Shown here one piece after another: positions 19,044 to 28,274 of a stretch of DNA of 64,000 nt. Both the position numbers and the translations under genes were made by a program. The DNA is taken from assembly GCF_010994035.1 (NCBI RefSeq), contig NZ_WIXN01000011.1:49510-113509 (forward strand), given 5' to 3'. Within the stretch, counting starts at the first letter, position 1. Every line of letters begins with the position of its first letter. Origin of the DNA: Virgibacillus aidingensis (GTDB taxonomy: Bacteria > Bacillota > Bacilli > Bacillales > Amphibacillaceae). The notes below the pieces were generated by a model. The model worked only from the letters and a program-made list of their open reading frames with translations, was not told the origin of the DNA and searched no databases.

Positions 19044-20315
19044 ATGGCACAAGGAGAAAAAATTACAGTAGAAAACGGAAAGATGAATGTACCTGATCAT
19101 CCTGTTATTCCATTTATCGAGGGGGATGGAACAGGTCCGGATATTTGGGCAGCCGCAAAAAGAGTAATTGAAGCTGCTGTGGAAAAAGCCTATGACGGCA
19201 AGAAACAAATTGAATGGATGGAAGTGCTTGCAGGTCAAAAAGCATATGACAAAACAGGAGAATGGCTGCCGCAGGAAACATTGGATAATATTGACGAATA
19301 TAAGATTGCAATTAAAGGACCTTTAACAACACCAATTGGCGGAGGATTCCGGTCACTGAACGTCGCGCTGCGCCAGGAGCTTGACCTTTACGCATGCCTG
19401 CGTCCAGTAAGGCATTACAGTGGTGTTCCATCTCCAGTAAAGCGTCCGGAAGATGTGGATATGGCTATTTTCCGTGAAAACACAGAAGACATTTATGCGG
19501 GAATCGAATGGCAAAAAGGTACAGACGAAGTGAAAAAAGTAATCGACTTTTTGAACAATGAAATGAACGTGAAAAATATTCGTTTCCCTGAGACTTCCGG
19601 TATCGGCATTAAACCGGTATCAGAAGAAGGCACGAAACGACTGGTTCGTTCCGCAATTGATTTTGCACTAAATGAAGGCCGCAAAAATGTTACTTTGGTA
19701 CATAAAGGTAACATCATGAAGTTTACAGAAGGTGCATTTAAAGCATGGGGCTATGAAGTGGCAGAAGAGGAATATGGCGATAAAGTGTTTACTTGGGCTG
19801 AATATGACCGCATCGTTGAAAAAGATGGTAAAGATGCTGCAAACAAAGCACAGGATGAAGCGGAAAAAGCCGGTAAAATTATCGTGAAAGATGCTATTGC
19901 CGATATTTTCCTTCAGCAAATCTTAACTCGTCCGAAAGAGTTTGATGTAGTGGCAACGATGAACCTGAACGGAGATTATATTTCCGATGCTCTTGCAGCA
20001 CAGGTTGGCGGCATCGGAATTGCTCCAGGAGCTAACATCAATTATGATACAGGGCATGCAATTTTTGAAGCCACCCATGGAACTGCACCAAAATATGCTG
20101 GAATGGATAAAGTAAATCCATCTTCAGTTATTCTTTCCGGTGTATTAATGCTTGAGCATCTTGGCTGGAGGGAAGCAGCGGATCTAATAACAAATTCCAT
20201 GGATAAAACAATTGCTTCTAAAGTGGTTACTTATGATTTTGCCCGTCTGATGGATGGTGCAAAAGAAGTAAAATGCTCTGAGTTTGGCTCGGAATTAATT
20301 AAGAATATGGATTAA
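19044..20315 (+). CDS. icd: NADP-dependent isocitrate dehydrogenase
   Basis: A 423-residue enzyme converting isocitrate to 2-oxoglutarate with NADPH production. The length equals B. subtilis Icd. The substrate serine, equivalent to the phosphorylated serine of the E. coli enzyme, lies in [13 protein letters not shown] (about 98-110), followed by [26 protein letters not shown] and GTAPKYAGM are the metal/cofactor segments. ATG 19044 is preceded by GGAGG; an upstream in-frame TTG overlaps that site. It lies 67 bases after citZ. Confidence 0.95.
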   Translation: MAQGEKITVENGKMNVPDHPVIPFIEGDGTGPDIWAAAKRVIEAAVEKAYDGKKQIEWMEVLAGQKAYDKTGEWLPQETLDNIDEYKIAIKGPLTTPIGGGFRSLNVALRQELDLYACLRPVRHYSGVPSPVKRPEDVDMAIFRENTEDIYAGIEWQKGTDEVKKVIDFLNNEMNVKNIRFPETSGIGIKPVSEEGTKRLVRSAIDFALNEGRKNVTLVHKGNIMKFTEGAFKAWGYEVAEEEYGDKVFTWAEYDRIVEKDGKDAANKAQDEAEKAGKIIVKDAIADIFLQQILTRPKEFDVVATMNLNGDYISDALAAQVGGIGIAPGANINYDTGHAIFEATHGTAPKYAGMDKVNPSSVILSGVLMLEHLGWREAADLITNSMDKTIASKVVTYDFARLMDGAKEVKCSEFGSELIKNMD

Positions 20316-20375
20316 CGCAGAAGCGGCGGATCCAATTAGCGTTAGATCTAAGACATAATTACCCGTTACCAGTGC

Positions 20376-20520
20376 AGGGTAATTCCGCCCATTGCTTATC
20401 AGGAAGGCGAGTAATCCTGGTGTACCAGCCATCCTTGGCAGAGGTGGCATTGAAGAAATTATTGAACTCGGTTTAACCGGAGAAGAAAGAGCTGATTTGG
20501 CCTAATCAGCTCAATCCGTA
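20376..20520 (+). pseudogene. mdh: Decayed 3' remnant of malate dehydrogenase (mdh)
   Basis: Directly after icd, where B. subtilis has mdh, translation gives RVIPPIAYQEGE (20376-20411), a loss of several codons with a frame change, then GVPAILGRGGIEEIIELG and LTGEERADLA, a stop at 20503, and SAQSV. This is the C-terminal end of lactate/malate dehydrogenase-type Mdh (family form RVLPTIAYLEGEYG...GVPTI.GGNGLE..IEL.L...E). The first roughly 250 codons are absent. Basis: reading-frame translation by eye and family knowledge. Confidence 0.75.
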
Positions 20521-20597
20521 ATCATATACTGGCCATATTAGAATAGTTTAAGTGGTTGGAACAAAGGCCTTTCCCGCCTGTTCTGCCTAATTTTAAA

Positions 20598-20632
20598 AAG
20601 AGTCTGTCGTTGCTAACAGACTCTTTTTTTTC
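20598..20632 (+). terminator. Terminator after citZ-icd and the mdh remnant
   Basis: AGAGTCTGT (20599-20607) and ACAGACTCT (20616-20624) form a perfect 9-bp stem with an 8-base loop and a run of T. It probably once followed intact mdh. Confidence 0.85.
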
Positions 20633-20723
20633 AGGTTAAGAAAACATAAATTATAAGTGCGATTTTAGAAAGCTTTCAACTTAATGTATAAAAAATTTTA
20701 ATAGCTTATGGTGTACTAATTAA

Positions 20724-20876
20724 ATGATTAGCAAGTTCTGCAAATGCTTAAAGGAGCAGTACGACCAGGTCATTGAAAGCGTAACGTTGGCTCACCTGGC
20801 ATACCGCTCTTCGCGTTGGGACGAGCATTTAGCGCAAGTCAACAGGTATATTTATTACGTTGTTCAATGGGCGTGA
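20724..20876 (+). CDS. Possible 50-residue open frame, doubtful
   Basis: An ATG-started frame of 50 codons in the spacer between the mdh remnant and the MaoC-like gene. It encodes a mixed soluble sequence (MISKFCKCLKEQYDQV...). No good ribosome binding site precedes it and I recognise no family. It may be chance or a fragment of a lost gene. Confidence 0.15.
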   Translation: MISKFCKCLKEQYDQVIESVTLAHLAYRSSRWDEHLAQVNRYIYYVVQWA

Positions 20877-20926
20877 ATAGCTTTGTACAGAGAAAAGTTT
20901 TAAAAATAGCGGCTGTGTTTATTATT

Positions 20927-20935
20927 TGCTATAAT
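20927..20935 (+). promoter_or_regulatory. Extended -10 promoter before the MaoC-like gene
   Basis: TGCTATAAT is a perfect extended -10 box, 33 bases before the ATG. It is the same motif as before dnaE. No clear -35 is visible. Confidence 0.5.
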
Positions 20936-20967
20936 AGTAAACGCTTACATAATTGGAGGTGTGTTTA

Positions 20968-21444
20968 ATGATTGGGAAAAAGAGAAAGCTAGGAAAGGAA
21001 ATTCATGAATTAAAAATTGGGGACAGATACACTTCAGCAAAAATTATTGAAGACAGGGATTTGCTGTTGTACCTCGGGTTGACGAATGACGCCAATCCTT
21101 TATACATTCAGCATGATTATGCATCCCAGACACCTTATGAAAAGCCTGTGGTGCCATCTGTTATGCTGTTTGGCATCATATCTTCCATGATTTCAATGCA
21201 TTTGCCCGGACCGGGCAGTCATATTACCCAGCATGAACTGACATTCCCGAAGCCTGTATTTCATCAGTCTGAAGTGAAGTTCACCATTGAAATTATCAAT
21301 ATTGATGAGAAAAACCATCAAATCGCTGTTTCAGTGCATGGATTTGATATAGAAGGGGAGGAAGTAGTTTACGGAAAATTGCATGTGTGCCCGGCCTACA
21401 GGCCAAATTCGTTAACAGCTACCTCACTGGAAAACTTTTTTTAA
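20968..21444 (+). CDS. MaoC-like hotdog dehydratase
   Basis: A 158-residue single hotdog-fold protein of the MaoC / (R)-enoyl-CoA hydratase family. The hydratase motif region reads YLGLTNDANPLYIQHDYA (about 42-59): the catalytic aspartate and the NP pair are kept, but the usual histidine (D-x-N-P-x-H) is tyrosine, so activity on enoyl-CoA is doubtful or altered. ATG 20968 follows GGAGGTG; an in-frame TTG at 20953 overlaps that site. The gene is monocistronic with its own extended -10 promoter and lies between the TCA genes and phoPR, a location shared with some other Bacillaceae as I recall. The substrate is unknown. Confidence 0.75.
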   Translation: MIGKKRKLGKEIHELKIGDRYTSAKIIEDRDLLLYLGLTNDANPLYIQHDYASQTPYEKPVVPSVMLFGIISSMISMHLPGPGSHITQHELTFPKPVFHQSEVKFTIEIINIDEKNHQIAVSVHGFDIEGEEVVYGKLHVCPAYRPNSLTATSLENFF

Positions 21445-21563
21445 CTATATATCTGCTCCCCGTTCCATAAAACAAATTGTCTTAGTGCAGGCCGCACCTC
21501 AGGAAGATTGCTTTACATGATCCCTTTTTATGTTATGTAAATTTTTATTAATGATCTATTATG

Positions 21564-21592
21564 TTCACATAATGATTTATTCATTGTAGAAT
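21564..21592 (+). promoter_or_regulatory. SigA promoter of phoPR
   Basis: TTCACA (21564-21569), 17 bases and TAGAAT (21587-21592), 50 bases before the phoP ATG. I see no convincing pair of TTAACA-type PhoP boxes. Confidence 0.55.
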
Positions 21593-21641
21593 AGAGGATG
21601 ACAATATTTGTTTATTTATAAAGGGGAAACGGGGTAAATAT

Positions 21642-22334
21642 ATGTCTAATCACATACTAATTGTGGATGATGAAAAATCCATTGTAACTTTATTAAAGTA
21701 TAATCTGGAAAAAGCTAATTATACAACTGATGTAGCATATGATGGCCAGGAGGCAGTTGAAAAAGCAAAAATGGAAAATTATGATCTGATTATCCTTGAT
21801 TTAATGCTGCCAAAATTGGATGGGCTTGAAGTCTGCAAAGAGTTGCGAAATAATAAAATAGAGACTGCCATTTTAATGTTAACCGCAAAGGGTGACGAAT
21901 TCGATAAAGTACTTGGGCTCGAGCTCGGTGCAGATGATTATTTGACAAAGCCGTTCAGTCCCAAGGAGGTTATTGCAAGGGTAAAAGCCATTCTCAGAAG
22001 AACGAATAAGCAGACGACAGGAAACTTCACTTCTATCAGAGTCGGAGAATTGGTTATTTTTCCTGAACGTTATGAAGCAGAAATGAATGACGAGATCATT
22101 ACATTTACACGTAAGGAATTTGAGCTTCTCTATTACCTTGCAAAACATAAGGGAAAAGTAATTTCAAGAGATCAATTGCTAAGCAGTGTATGGGACTATG
22201 ATTTCGTTGGAGATACCCGGATTGTCGATGTACATGTATCCCATGTCAGGGAAAAAATTGAACCAAATACGAAAAAGCCTGTTTACATTAAGACAGTCCG
22301 CGGGTTAGGTTATAAGCTGGAGGAACCAACATGA
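21642..22334 (+). CDS. phoP: Phosphate-response regulator PhoP
   Basis: A 230-residue OmpR/PhoB-type response regulator. The receiver domain (about 1-120) has the acidic pair in VDDEKS, the phosphorylated aspartate in LIILDLMLPKLDG (about residue 53) and the lysine in LTKPFSPKE. The C-terminal winged helix (about 130-228) has the FTRKEFELLYYLA and GDTRIVDVHVSHVREKIE segments. In B. subtilis PhoP-P controls the phosphate starvation regulon. Its stop overlaps the phoR start, and the partner and order fit phoPR. VicR/WalR-type paralogues are similar, but the context favours PhoP. Confidence 0.9.
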   Translation: MSNHILIVDDEKSIVTLLKYNLEKANYTTDVAYDGQEAVEKAKMENYDLIILDLMLPKLDGLEVCKELRNNKIETAILMLTAKGDEFDKVLGLELGADDYLTKPFSPKEVIARVKAILRRTNKQTTGNFTSIRVGELVIFPERYEAEMNDEIITFTRKEFELLYYLAKHKGKVISRDQLLSSVWDYDFVGDTRIVDVHVSHVREKIEPNTKKPVYIKTVRGLGYKLEEPT

Positions 22335-23701
22335 TGAAGACATTATTCAGAAAGCCTGTATTTTCTTATGTAATATTTATTTTTATCATATTTTTTACTG
22401 CCGGACTTATTTTGTCCCCTACAGTGAACAATTATTTTATTCTTATTGCGGTTTTGCTAACGGTTTTTATTATATTTCTTATACTTTTGATTCATCTTTA
22501 TGATACTTATATTAAACCGGTTCAAAAGGCCACTAAAACGGTGGATGAAATTGTAAGAGGCAATTATCGGGCAAGGTTTCATCATCCCAAAGATGATAGT
22601 ATAGGAAGTTTAAGCAATAAAATAAATGCATTGGGCCGAAATCTTGGAGAATTGTCCATGCAAGAGCAAATGTATTCAGAACAGCTTTCCACGATCATCG
22701 ATAATCTGGAGAGCGGTTTAGTATTAGTTGATGCAAAGGGATATATTCACTTCGTTAACAGGAAATTTATTATGATGTTTGGAAAAACGCCAAAGGACTA
22801 TAAAGGCTATTTATATTATGATGTACTTGACAGTGAAGTCATTCATGAAACAGTGCAAAACACTTTCCTTTATGAAAAAAACGTAAAGGATTCCTTTTCC
22901 CATTACCGGGGGCTGGATCACGTTTATACCGAAGTAGTTGGAGCACCAATATTTAATGAACGGAACATGTTAAAAGGTGCAGTTATTATGCTTTATGACA
23001 TTACGGAAATGAAAAAACTGGAACTGATGAGAAAAGATTTTGTGGCAAACGTTTCTCATGAACTGAAAACACCTATTACCTCGATCAAAGGTTTTGCAGA
23101 AACAATGCTCGATGACCCGGCAAACCAAAGCGAACCGAACCGAGAATTTCTTGAAATTATGTATAATGAAAGTGAACGGATTCAGCTGCTGATTGAAGAC
23201 TTATTAATATTATCCCGTTTGGAAAGAGAAGATTTCCGGCTGGATAAGATTGATACTGATATGAGTAAAGTGGCAGAGGAAGTAAAACCGATTATCGAGC
23301 ATAAAGCAGAGGAAAAAAATATTGGTTTTTATACGGAGATCCAGGATGGCATCCGTCTTTACGCAGACAAGGAAAAAATAAAACAAGTGATAATCAACTT
23401 ATTGGATAATGCAATAAATTATACTGCTGACGAGGGAAGAATTGATCTGCGTGTCTATGAAACAGAGGAAAATGCAATTATTGAAGTGGAAGATACCGGT
23501 ATTGGTATCGAACGTGATGCCATTCCGCGTATATTCGAAAGGTTTTACCGTGTGGATAAAGCCCGCAGCAGAAATACCGGCGGTACAGGACTAGGGCTGG
23601 CTATTGTAAAGCATGTAGTCGAACTGCATGAAGGAAAAATTGATATTATCAGTGAGCCGAATAAAGGAACTACAATGAGAGTGTTGCTGCCAAAGGAATA
23701 A
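22331..23701 (+). CDS. phoR: Sensor kinase PhoR, short form without extracytoplasmic domain
   Basis: A 456-residue histidine kinase. Two membrane helices (about 10-29 and 34-56) are separated by only a few residues, so the extracytoplasmic domain of the 579-residue B. subtilis PhoR is missing. HAMP (about 58-110), PAS (about 115-220), the H-box FVANVSHELKTPITS (histidine near 244) and the ATPase domain (N-box NLLDNAINYT, G1 EDTGIGIE, G2 GGTGLGLAIVKH) are intact. In B. subtilis the cytoplasmic PAS domain is sufficient for sensing, so this form may still work. It overlaps phoP by four bases and is followed by a strong terminator. Confidence 0.87.
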   Translation: MMKTLFRKPVFSYVIFIFIIFFTAGLILSPTVNNYFILIAVLLTVFIIFLILLIHLYDTYIKPVQKATKTVDEIVRGNYRARFHHPKDDSIGSLSNKINALGRNLGELSMQEQMYSEQLSTIIDNLESGLVLVDAKGYIHFVNRKFIMMFGKTPKDYKGYLYYDVLDSEVIHETVQNTFLYEKNVKDSFSHYRGLDHVYTEVVGAPIFNERNMLKGAVIMLYDITEMKKLELMRKDFVANVSHELKTPITSIKGFAETMLDDPANQSEPNREFLEIMYNESERIQLLIEDLLILSRLEREDFRLDKIDTDMSKVAEEVKPIIEHKAEEKNIGFYTEIQDGIRLYADKEKIKQVIINLLDNAINYTADEGRIDLRVYETEENAIIEVEDTGIGIERDAIPRIFERFYRVDKARSRNTGGTGLGLAIVKHVVELHEGKIDIISEPNKGTTMRVLLPKE

Positions 23702-23726
23702 ATGATCCATGCAGCGGCAGAGGGCT

Positions 23727-23771
23727 GCTAAAAAACCGATGAAGAGGGTCTTTTTTCATCGGTTTTTTAGC
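23727..23771 (+). terminator. Terminator after phoPR
   Basis: GCTAAAAAACCGATGAA (23727-23743) pairs with TTCATCGGTTTTTTAGC (23755-23771); the stem arm carries the T-run. The A/T flanks allow function on both strands. Confidence 0.85.
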
Positions 23772-24081
23772 ATGAAGCTGATTATGATTTATAAGTGGAG
23801 GAATTTTCTGGTCTCATACGCTAGAGAACCATTCTCAAGTACAAGCTTCATGTCTTATCAGATGATAGAAGCACCCTCAAGTATATGCATTACGCTCTTC
23901 CCCGATAGGCATACTAGTAAAAGTTCTAATTAAGATGGTTTCCTTTCAGTCAGAATCCCATATTTTCGGAACATATCAACTCCAAGTGAATAGAACCGTA
24001 TACTCCAATGTAAAGAAGTTTCACTTTTACATTCGGAATGATAAAATAAATACAAATGCCATTTAAACGGAGGATGTATAT
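23772..24081. other. Spacer before polA without a recognised gene
   Basis: No supported gene. A direct repeat with the pattern TCAAGTA (23836 and 23877 regions, seen as TACTTGAG on the minus strand) is present. AATGTAAA (24007-24014) and TTTACATT (24026-24033) form an 8-11-8 inverted repeat that overlaps a weak TTCACT-N16-TAAAAT promoter candidate for polA (-10 at 24042-24047). Confidence 0.4.
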
Positions 24082-26721
24082 ATGACGAATAAGTTAGTCT
24101 TAATTGACGGAAACAGTATTATTTACCGTGCTTTTTTTGCACTGCCGCTTTTAAATAATGATAAAGGCATTTACACGAATGCAGTCTATGGCTTTACAAC
24201 GATGCTGCTCAGAATTCTGGAAGAGGAAAAGCCAACACATATGATGGTTGCATTTGATGCAGGTAAAACAACATTCCGTCATGAAACATATAAAGCGTAT
24301 AAAGGCGGAAGACAAAAAACCCCTCCTGAACTATCGGAACAATTTCCTTTATTAAAAGAAGTGCTTGATGCCTTTGATATTAAACATTATGACTTGGAAA
24401 ATTATGAAGCGGATGACATTATCGGGACGCTGTCCAAATATGCAGAAGAAGATAATTGGGATGTAACCGTCATATCCGGCGATAAAGATTTGCTGCAGCT
24501 TGTTTCCGAAGCGGTAACGGTAAACGTGACCAAAAAAGGAATCAGTGAAGTTGACCGCTATACACCATCCTTTTTAAAAGAAAAAATGGAGGTTTCCCAG
24601 GATCAGATTATCGATTTAAAGGCGCTGATGGGGGACTCGTCTGATAATATTCCCGGTGTACCGGGAGTAGGACAGAAAACAGCTGTAAAGCTCTTAAAGC
24701 AATTTGACACACTGGAGGAATTGTACAGTCGTTTGGATGAAGTAAGCGGCAAGAAATTAAAAGAAAAACTTGCCGACCATAAAGATGAAGCTTTTATGAG
24801 CAAGGATTTAGTAACTATTAATAGAGAATCCCCTGTTACTGTTACCATTCAAGATACTGTTTTTAATGGATATGAAAAAAACAAGGTGAGCGGGATATTT
24901 AAAGATCTGGGTTTCCAGTCGTTGCTCGACCGGATCGATTCAGAGTCATCAGATGAGGCAGCAGAAGATACTGTACTTAAGGAAATAGATTTCAAGGTTG
25001 CTGATAAAATTCACAGTGACATGTTTTCCGAACATGCTGCACTTGTAGTGGAAATGCTTGATGAAAACTATCATCAGGCTGACATAGATGGGATTGGTGT
25101 GGTAAATGAAAAAGATGCTTTATTTATTCCCGCTGAAATTGCACTTGCTTCAGCATCTTTTAAAGAATGGCTGGAAGATGAAACAAAAAAGAAGCGTGTG
25201 TTTGATGCCAAACGAACCGTTGTTGCTTTAAAAAGAAATGGCATTGAAATAAAAGGGATCACCTTTGATATGCTGTTAACCTCTTATCTGCTTAATCCGG
25301 CCGAAAACAATCATGATATTCCGGCTATCAGCCATCGATTGGGAAAGACAGATGTCCACTTTGATGAAGAGGTTTACGGGCGCGGAGCGAAAATGAAGCT
25401 TCCCGAAGAAAAAGTATTGGCAGAGCATATTGTCCGAAAAACAATTGCATTGTACGAGCTGCAGGAAAAAATGGAAGAAAAATTAAAGGAAAATGAGCAA
25501 TATAAATTATTAAAAGAGCTGGAAATGCCGCTTGCTTTAATATTGGGTGACATGGAACATACTGGCGTACTCGTCGACAAATCAAAGCTGGAGGAAATGG
25601 GAACCGATTTAAAACAGCGCTTGAATGATCTGGAAAAAGAAATCCACGATCTGGCAGGTGAGACATTTAACCTGAATTCACCGAAACAATTAGGTCCTAT
25701 TTTATTTGAAAAGCTTGGTCTGCCGGTAATAAAGAAAACGAAAACAGGATATTCTACAGCAGCAGATGTTCTGGAACAACTGGAAAATGAGCATGAAATT
25801 ATTCCAAAACTGCTTTTATACCGCCAGCTCGGCAAACTGCAATCCACGTATATTGAAGGGTTATTAAAAGTAGTCAATGAGGATACAAGTAAAATACATA
25901 CCCGGTTTAACCAAGCGCTGACCCAAACCGGGAGATTAAGTTCCATTGAACCTAACCTGCAGAACATCCCAATTCGTCTGGAAGAGGGCCGGAAGATCAG
26001 ACAGGCTTTTATCCCATCTGAAAAGGATTGGTTGATGTTTGCAGCGGACTACTCTCAAATTGAATTGCGTGTACTTGCCCATATTGCAAATGATGAAAAA
26101 CTGGTGCAGGCATTTAAAGAGGATATGGATATTCACACCCAGACAGCCATGGATGTTTTCCATGTAAACAAAGAAGAAGTTACAGGCAACATGCGCAGAC
26201 AGGCAAAGGCCGTTAATTTCGGCATTGTATACGGAATCAGCGATTACGGCCTATCTCAAAGCCTTGGAATTACACGAAAAGAAGCCAAACAGTTTATTGA
26301 ACGCTATTTTGAGAGTTATCCCGGCGTGAAAGCGTACATGGATGATATCGTGCAGGAAGCGAAACATAAAGGTTATGTCAGCACACTGATGAAAAGAAGA
26401 AGATATCTTCCCGAAATCACAAGCCGCAACTTTAATGTAAGGAGTTTTGGGGAAAGAACTGCGATGAATACGCCAATCCAGGGCAGTGCTGCGGATATTA
26501 TCAAGAAGGCAATGATTGATCTATACGAAAAATTAAAAGAGGATAAGCTTCAAGCCCGGCTTTTGTTACAAGTCCATGACGAACTGATCATAGAGGCACC
26601 AAAAGAGGAATTGGATCATTTGATTAAGATTGTGCCGGAAATGATGGAGCAGACAGTGCAATTGAATGTTCCTTTAAAAGTGGATTATTCTTACGGAAAC
26701 AGCTGGTTTGACGCTAAGTAA
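24082..26721 (+). CDS. polA: DNA polymerase I
   Basis: An 879-residue enzyme for Okazaki fragment maturation and excision repair. The N-terminal 5'-3' exonuclease (about 1-290) has VAFDAGKTTFRHE, YEADDIIGTL and the helix-hairpin-helix GVPGVGQKTAVKLL. The middle domain (about 300-470) lacks the catalytic Asp-x-Glu of proofreading exonucleases, as in Bacillus Pol I. The polymerase domain has motif A DYSQIELRVLAHI, motif B RRQAKAVNFGIVYGIS and motif C HDE. The gene starts a polA-mutM-coaE operon, conserved in Bacillaceae, with 15 bases to mutM. Confidence 0.96.
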   Translation: MTNKLVLIDGNSIIYRAFFALPLLNNDKGIYTNAVYGFTTMLLRILEEEKPTHMMVAFDAGKTTFRHETYKAYKGGRQKTPPELSEQFPLLKEVLDAFDIKHYDLENYEADDIIGTLSKYAEEDNWDVTVISGDKDLLQLVSEAVTVNVTKKGISEVDRYTPSFLKEKMEVSQDQIIDLKALMGDSSDNIPGVPGVGQKTAVKLLKQFDTLEELYSRLDEVSGKKLKEKLADHKDEAFMSKDLVTINRESPVTVTIQDTVFNGYEKNKVSGIFKDLGFQSLLDRIDSESSDEAAEDTVLKEIDFKVADKIHSDMFSEHAALVVEMLDENYHQADIDGIGVVNEKDALFIPAEIALASASFKEWLEDETKKKRVFDAKRTVVALKRNGIEIKGITFDMLLTSYLLNPAENNHDIPAISHRLGKTDVHFDEEVYGRGAKMKLPEEKVLAEHIVRKTIALYELQEKMEEKLKENEQYKLLKELEMPLALILGDMEHTGVLVDKSKLEEMGTDLKQRLNDLEKEIHDLAGETFNLNSPKQLGPILFEKLGLPVIKKTKTGYSTAADVLEQLENEHEIIPKLLLYRQLGKLQSTYIEGLLKVVNEDTSKIHTRFNQALTQTGRLSSIEPNLQNIPIRLEEGRKIRQAFIPSEKDWLMFAADYSQIELRVLAHIANDEKLVQAFKEDMDIHTQTAMDVFHVNKEEVTGNMRRQAKAVNFGIVYGISDYGLSQSLGITRKEAKQFIERYFESYPGVKAYMDDIVQEAKHKGYVSTLMKRRRYLPEITSRNFNVRSFGERTAMNTPIQGSAADIIKKAMIDLYEKLKEDKLQARLLLQVHDELIIEAPKEELDHLIKIVPEMMEQTVQLNVPLKVDYSYGNSWFDAK

Positions 26722-26736
26722 GGGAGTTTGAGGGGA

Positions 26737-27579
26737 ATGCCGGAATTACCGGAAGTAGAAACAATTAAAGAGACATTAAAGCAACTCACTTTAAATAAAA
26801 CCATTAAAGAAGTCATTATACATTGGCCGAATATTATTAAACAGCCGGATGATACAGCACATTTTAAATTTCTGTTAAAGAACCAGACAATACGGGATAT
26901 CAGCAGAAAAGGAAAATTTCTATTATTTCAGCTTGATGATTATGTACTCATCTCCCATTTGCGGATGGAAGGAAAATATAGTGTGCATCCATCAAGTGAA
27001 CCGGTGAAAAAACATACCCATGTTATTTTCAAATGTACGGACGGAGATGAGCTGAGGTACAATGATGTTCGTAAATTCGGCACCATGCATGTCTACCCAA
27101 AAGGACAGGAATTTCTGAACAAGCCGCTAAGCATACTTGGACCGGATCCCTTTGATGAGGCTTTTACCCTCACGTATTTCAAAAATAAACTAAAGCATAC
27201 GGACAGGGTGATAAAGTCGGTTTTGCTTGATCAGACAGTTGTTGCCGGACTGGGAAATATCTATGTGGATGAAACATTGTTTAAAGCAGGTGTCCATCCG
27301 TTAAAACGTGCAAAGAAATTGACCCAAAAAGAGGTGACGGCTATCAGAAAGCATGCCATTGAGACGCTGGAAGGTGCTGTAAAGCAGGGTGGTACAACGA
27401 TACGTTCCTATGTTAATTCACAGGGGGATATGGGAATGTTTCAGCAGGAACTTTTTGTCTATGGCCAGGAAAATAAAGCATGTAAATCCTGCGGTCAGCC
27501 TATTGTAAAAATGAAAGTAGGCGGACGCGGCACCCACGTGTGCAACAAATGCCAGAAGCTGAATGAGGTGAAGAAATGA
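26737..27579 (+). CDS. mutM: Formamidopyrimidine-DNA glycosylase
   Basis: A 280-residue bifunctional glycosylase/AP lyase that removes oxidised purines such as 8-oxoguanine. The mature N-terminus PELPEVE provides the catalytic proline and glutamate; this fixes the start at ATG 26737, with GAGGGG before it, rather than the TTG at 26728. GRKGKFL-like and RYNDVRKFGT segments and the helix-two-turn-helix precede the C-terminal zinc finger (CKSCGQPIV... and CNKC, about 252-275). It overlaps coaE by four bases. Confidence 0.95.
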   Translation: MPELPEVETIKETLKQLTLNKTIKEVIIHWPNIIKQPDDTAHFKFLLKNQTIRDISRKGKFLLFQLDDYVLISHLRMEGKYSVHPSSEPVKKHTHVIFKCTDGDELRYNDVRKFGTMHVYPKGQEFLNKPLSILGPDPFDEAFTLTYFKNKLKHTDRVIKSVLLDQTVVAGLGNIYVDETLFKAGVHPLKRAKKLTQKEVTAIRKHAIETLEGAVKQGGTTIRSYVNSQGDMGMFQQELFVYGQENKACKSCGQPIVKMKVGGRGTHVCNKCQKLNEVKK

Positions 27580-28175
27580 CACTTGTGATCGGATTGACTG
27601 GCAGTATTGCGAGTGGCAAAAGCACGGTATCTTTAATGTTTGATGAATTTGACATACCAGTAATTGATGCGGACAAGCTATCCAGGGAAGTGGTGCGGCC
27701 CGGGGAAGAGGCTTATAAAAAAATTGTTGAAGCATTTGGGGAAAAAATTTTAAGAGAAGATTTGACACTGGACAGGGAAGCATTAGGGCAAATTGTATTT
27801 GCCGATGAGGTAAAGAGAAATACATTAAACCAAATTGTACACCCGGCTGTCAGGGAAAGCATGCTCATGAAACGGGATGCTTATGTTAAAGATCGGAAAA
27901 AGTGTGTAGTGCTTGATATCCCGCTTTTATTTGAAAGCAAATTAACCCATTTTGTGGATAAAACACTGGTTGTCTATGTGGATGAATCCGTACAGCTTGA
28001 GCGTCTGATGGAGAGAAATGGTTACTCCAATGAGGAAGCCATGCAGCGGATCAGCGCTCAAATTCCTGTAAAGGAAAAGGCAGAATTAGCAGATAGGGTC
28101 ATTGATAACAACGGCAGTAAATTTGAATCCTATCAGCAGCTGGAAACAATTCTGAAAGACTGGGGGATTATATAG
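27576..28175 (+). CDS. coaE: Dephospho-CoA kinase
   Basis: A 199-residue P-loop kinase that phosphorylates dephospho-CoA in the last step of coenzyme A synthesis. The Walker A motif is GLTGSIASGKST (about 6-17); DADKLSREV and VLDIPLLFE are family signatures in the substrate-binding region. The ATGA overlap with mutM shows coupled translation. A terminator follows directly. In B. subtilis ytaF comes next; I find no counterpart here. Confidence 0.95.
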   Translation: MTLVIGLTGSIASGKSTVSLMFDEFDIPVIDADKLSREVVRPGEEAYKKIVEAFGEKILREDLTLDREALGQIVFADEVKRNTLNQIVHPAVRESMLMKRDAYVKDRKKCVVLDIPLLFESKLTHFVDKTLVVYVDESVQLERLMERNGYSNEEAMQRISAQIPVKEKAELADRVIDNNGSKFESYQQLETILKDWGII

Positions 28176-28188
28176 AACGACAACAGGG

Positions 28189-28215
28189 AAATCCGTCTGT
28201 AAAGGCGGATTTTTT
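28189..28215 (+). terminator. Terminator after polA-mutM-coaE
   Basis: AAATCCG (28189-28195) pairs with CGGATTT (from 28206), then a T-run to 28215. Confidence 0.75.
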
Positions 28216-28274
28216 ACTTGGAGAGGTGTTTTTCTTTTCATAAAAATTAAATATATATAAACCAGAAAATTAAA

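Noticed and set aside
23709..23933. 74-codon open frame after phoR
   Set aside because: Its first part is the phoPR terminator hairpin; no ribosome binding site and no family resemblance.
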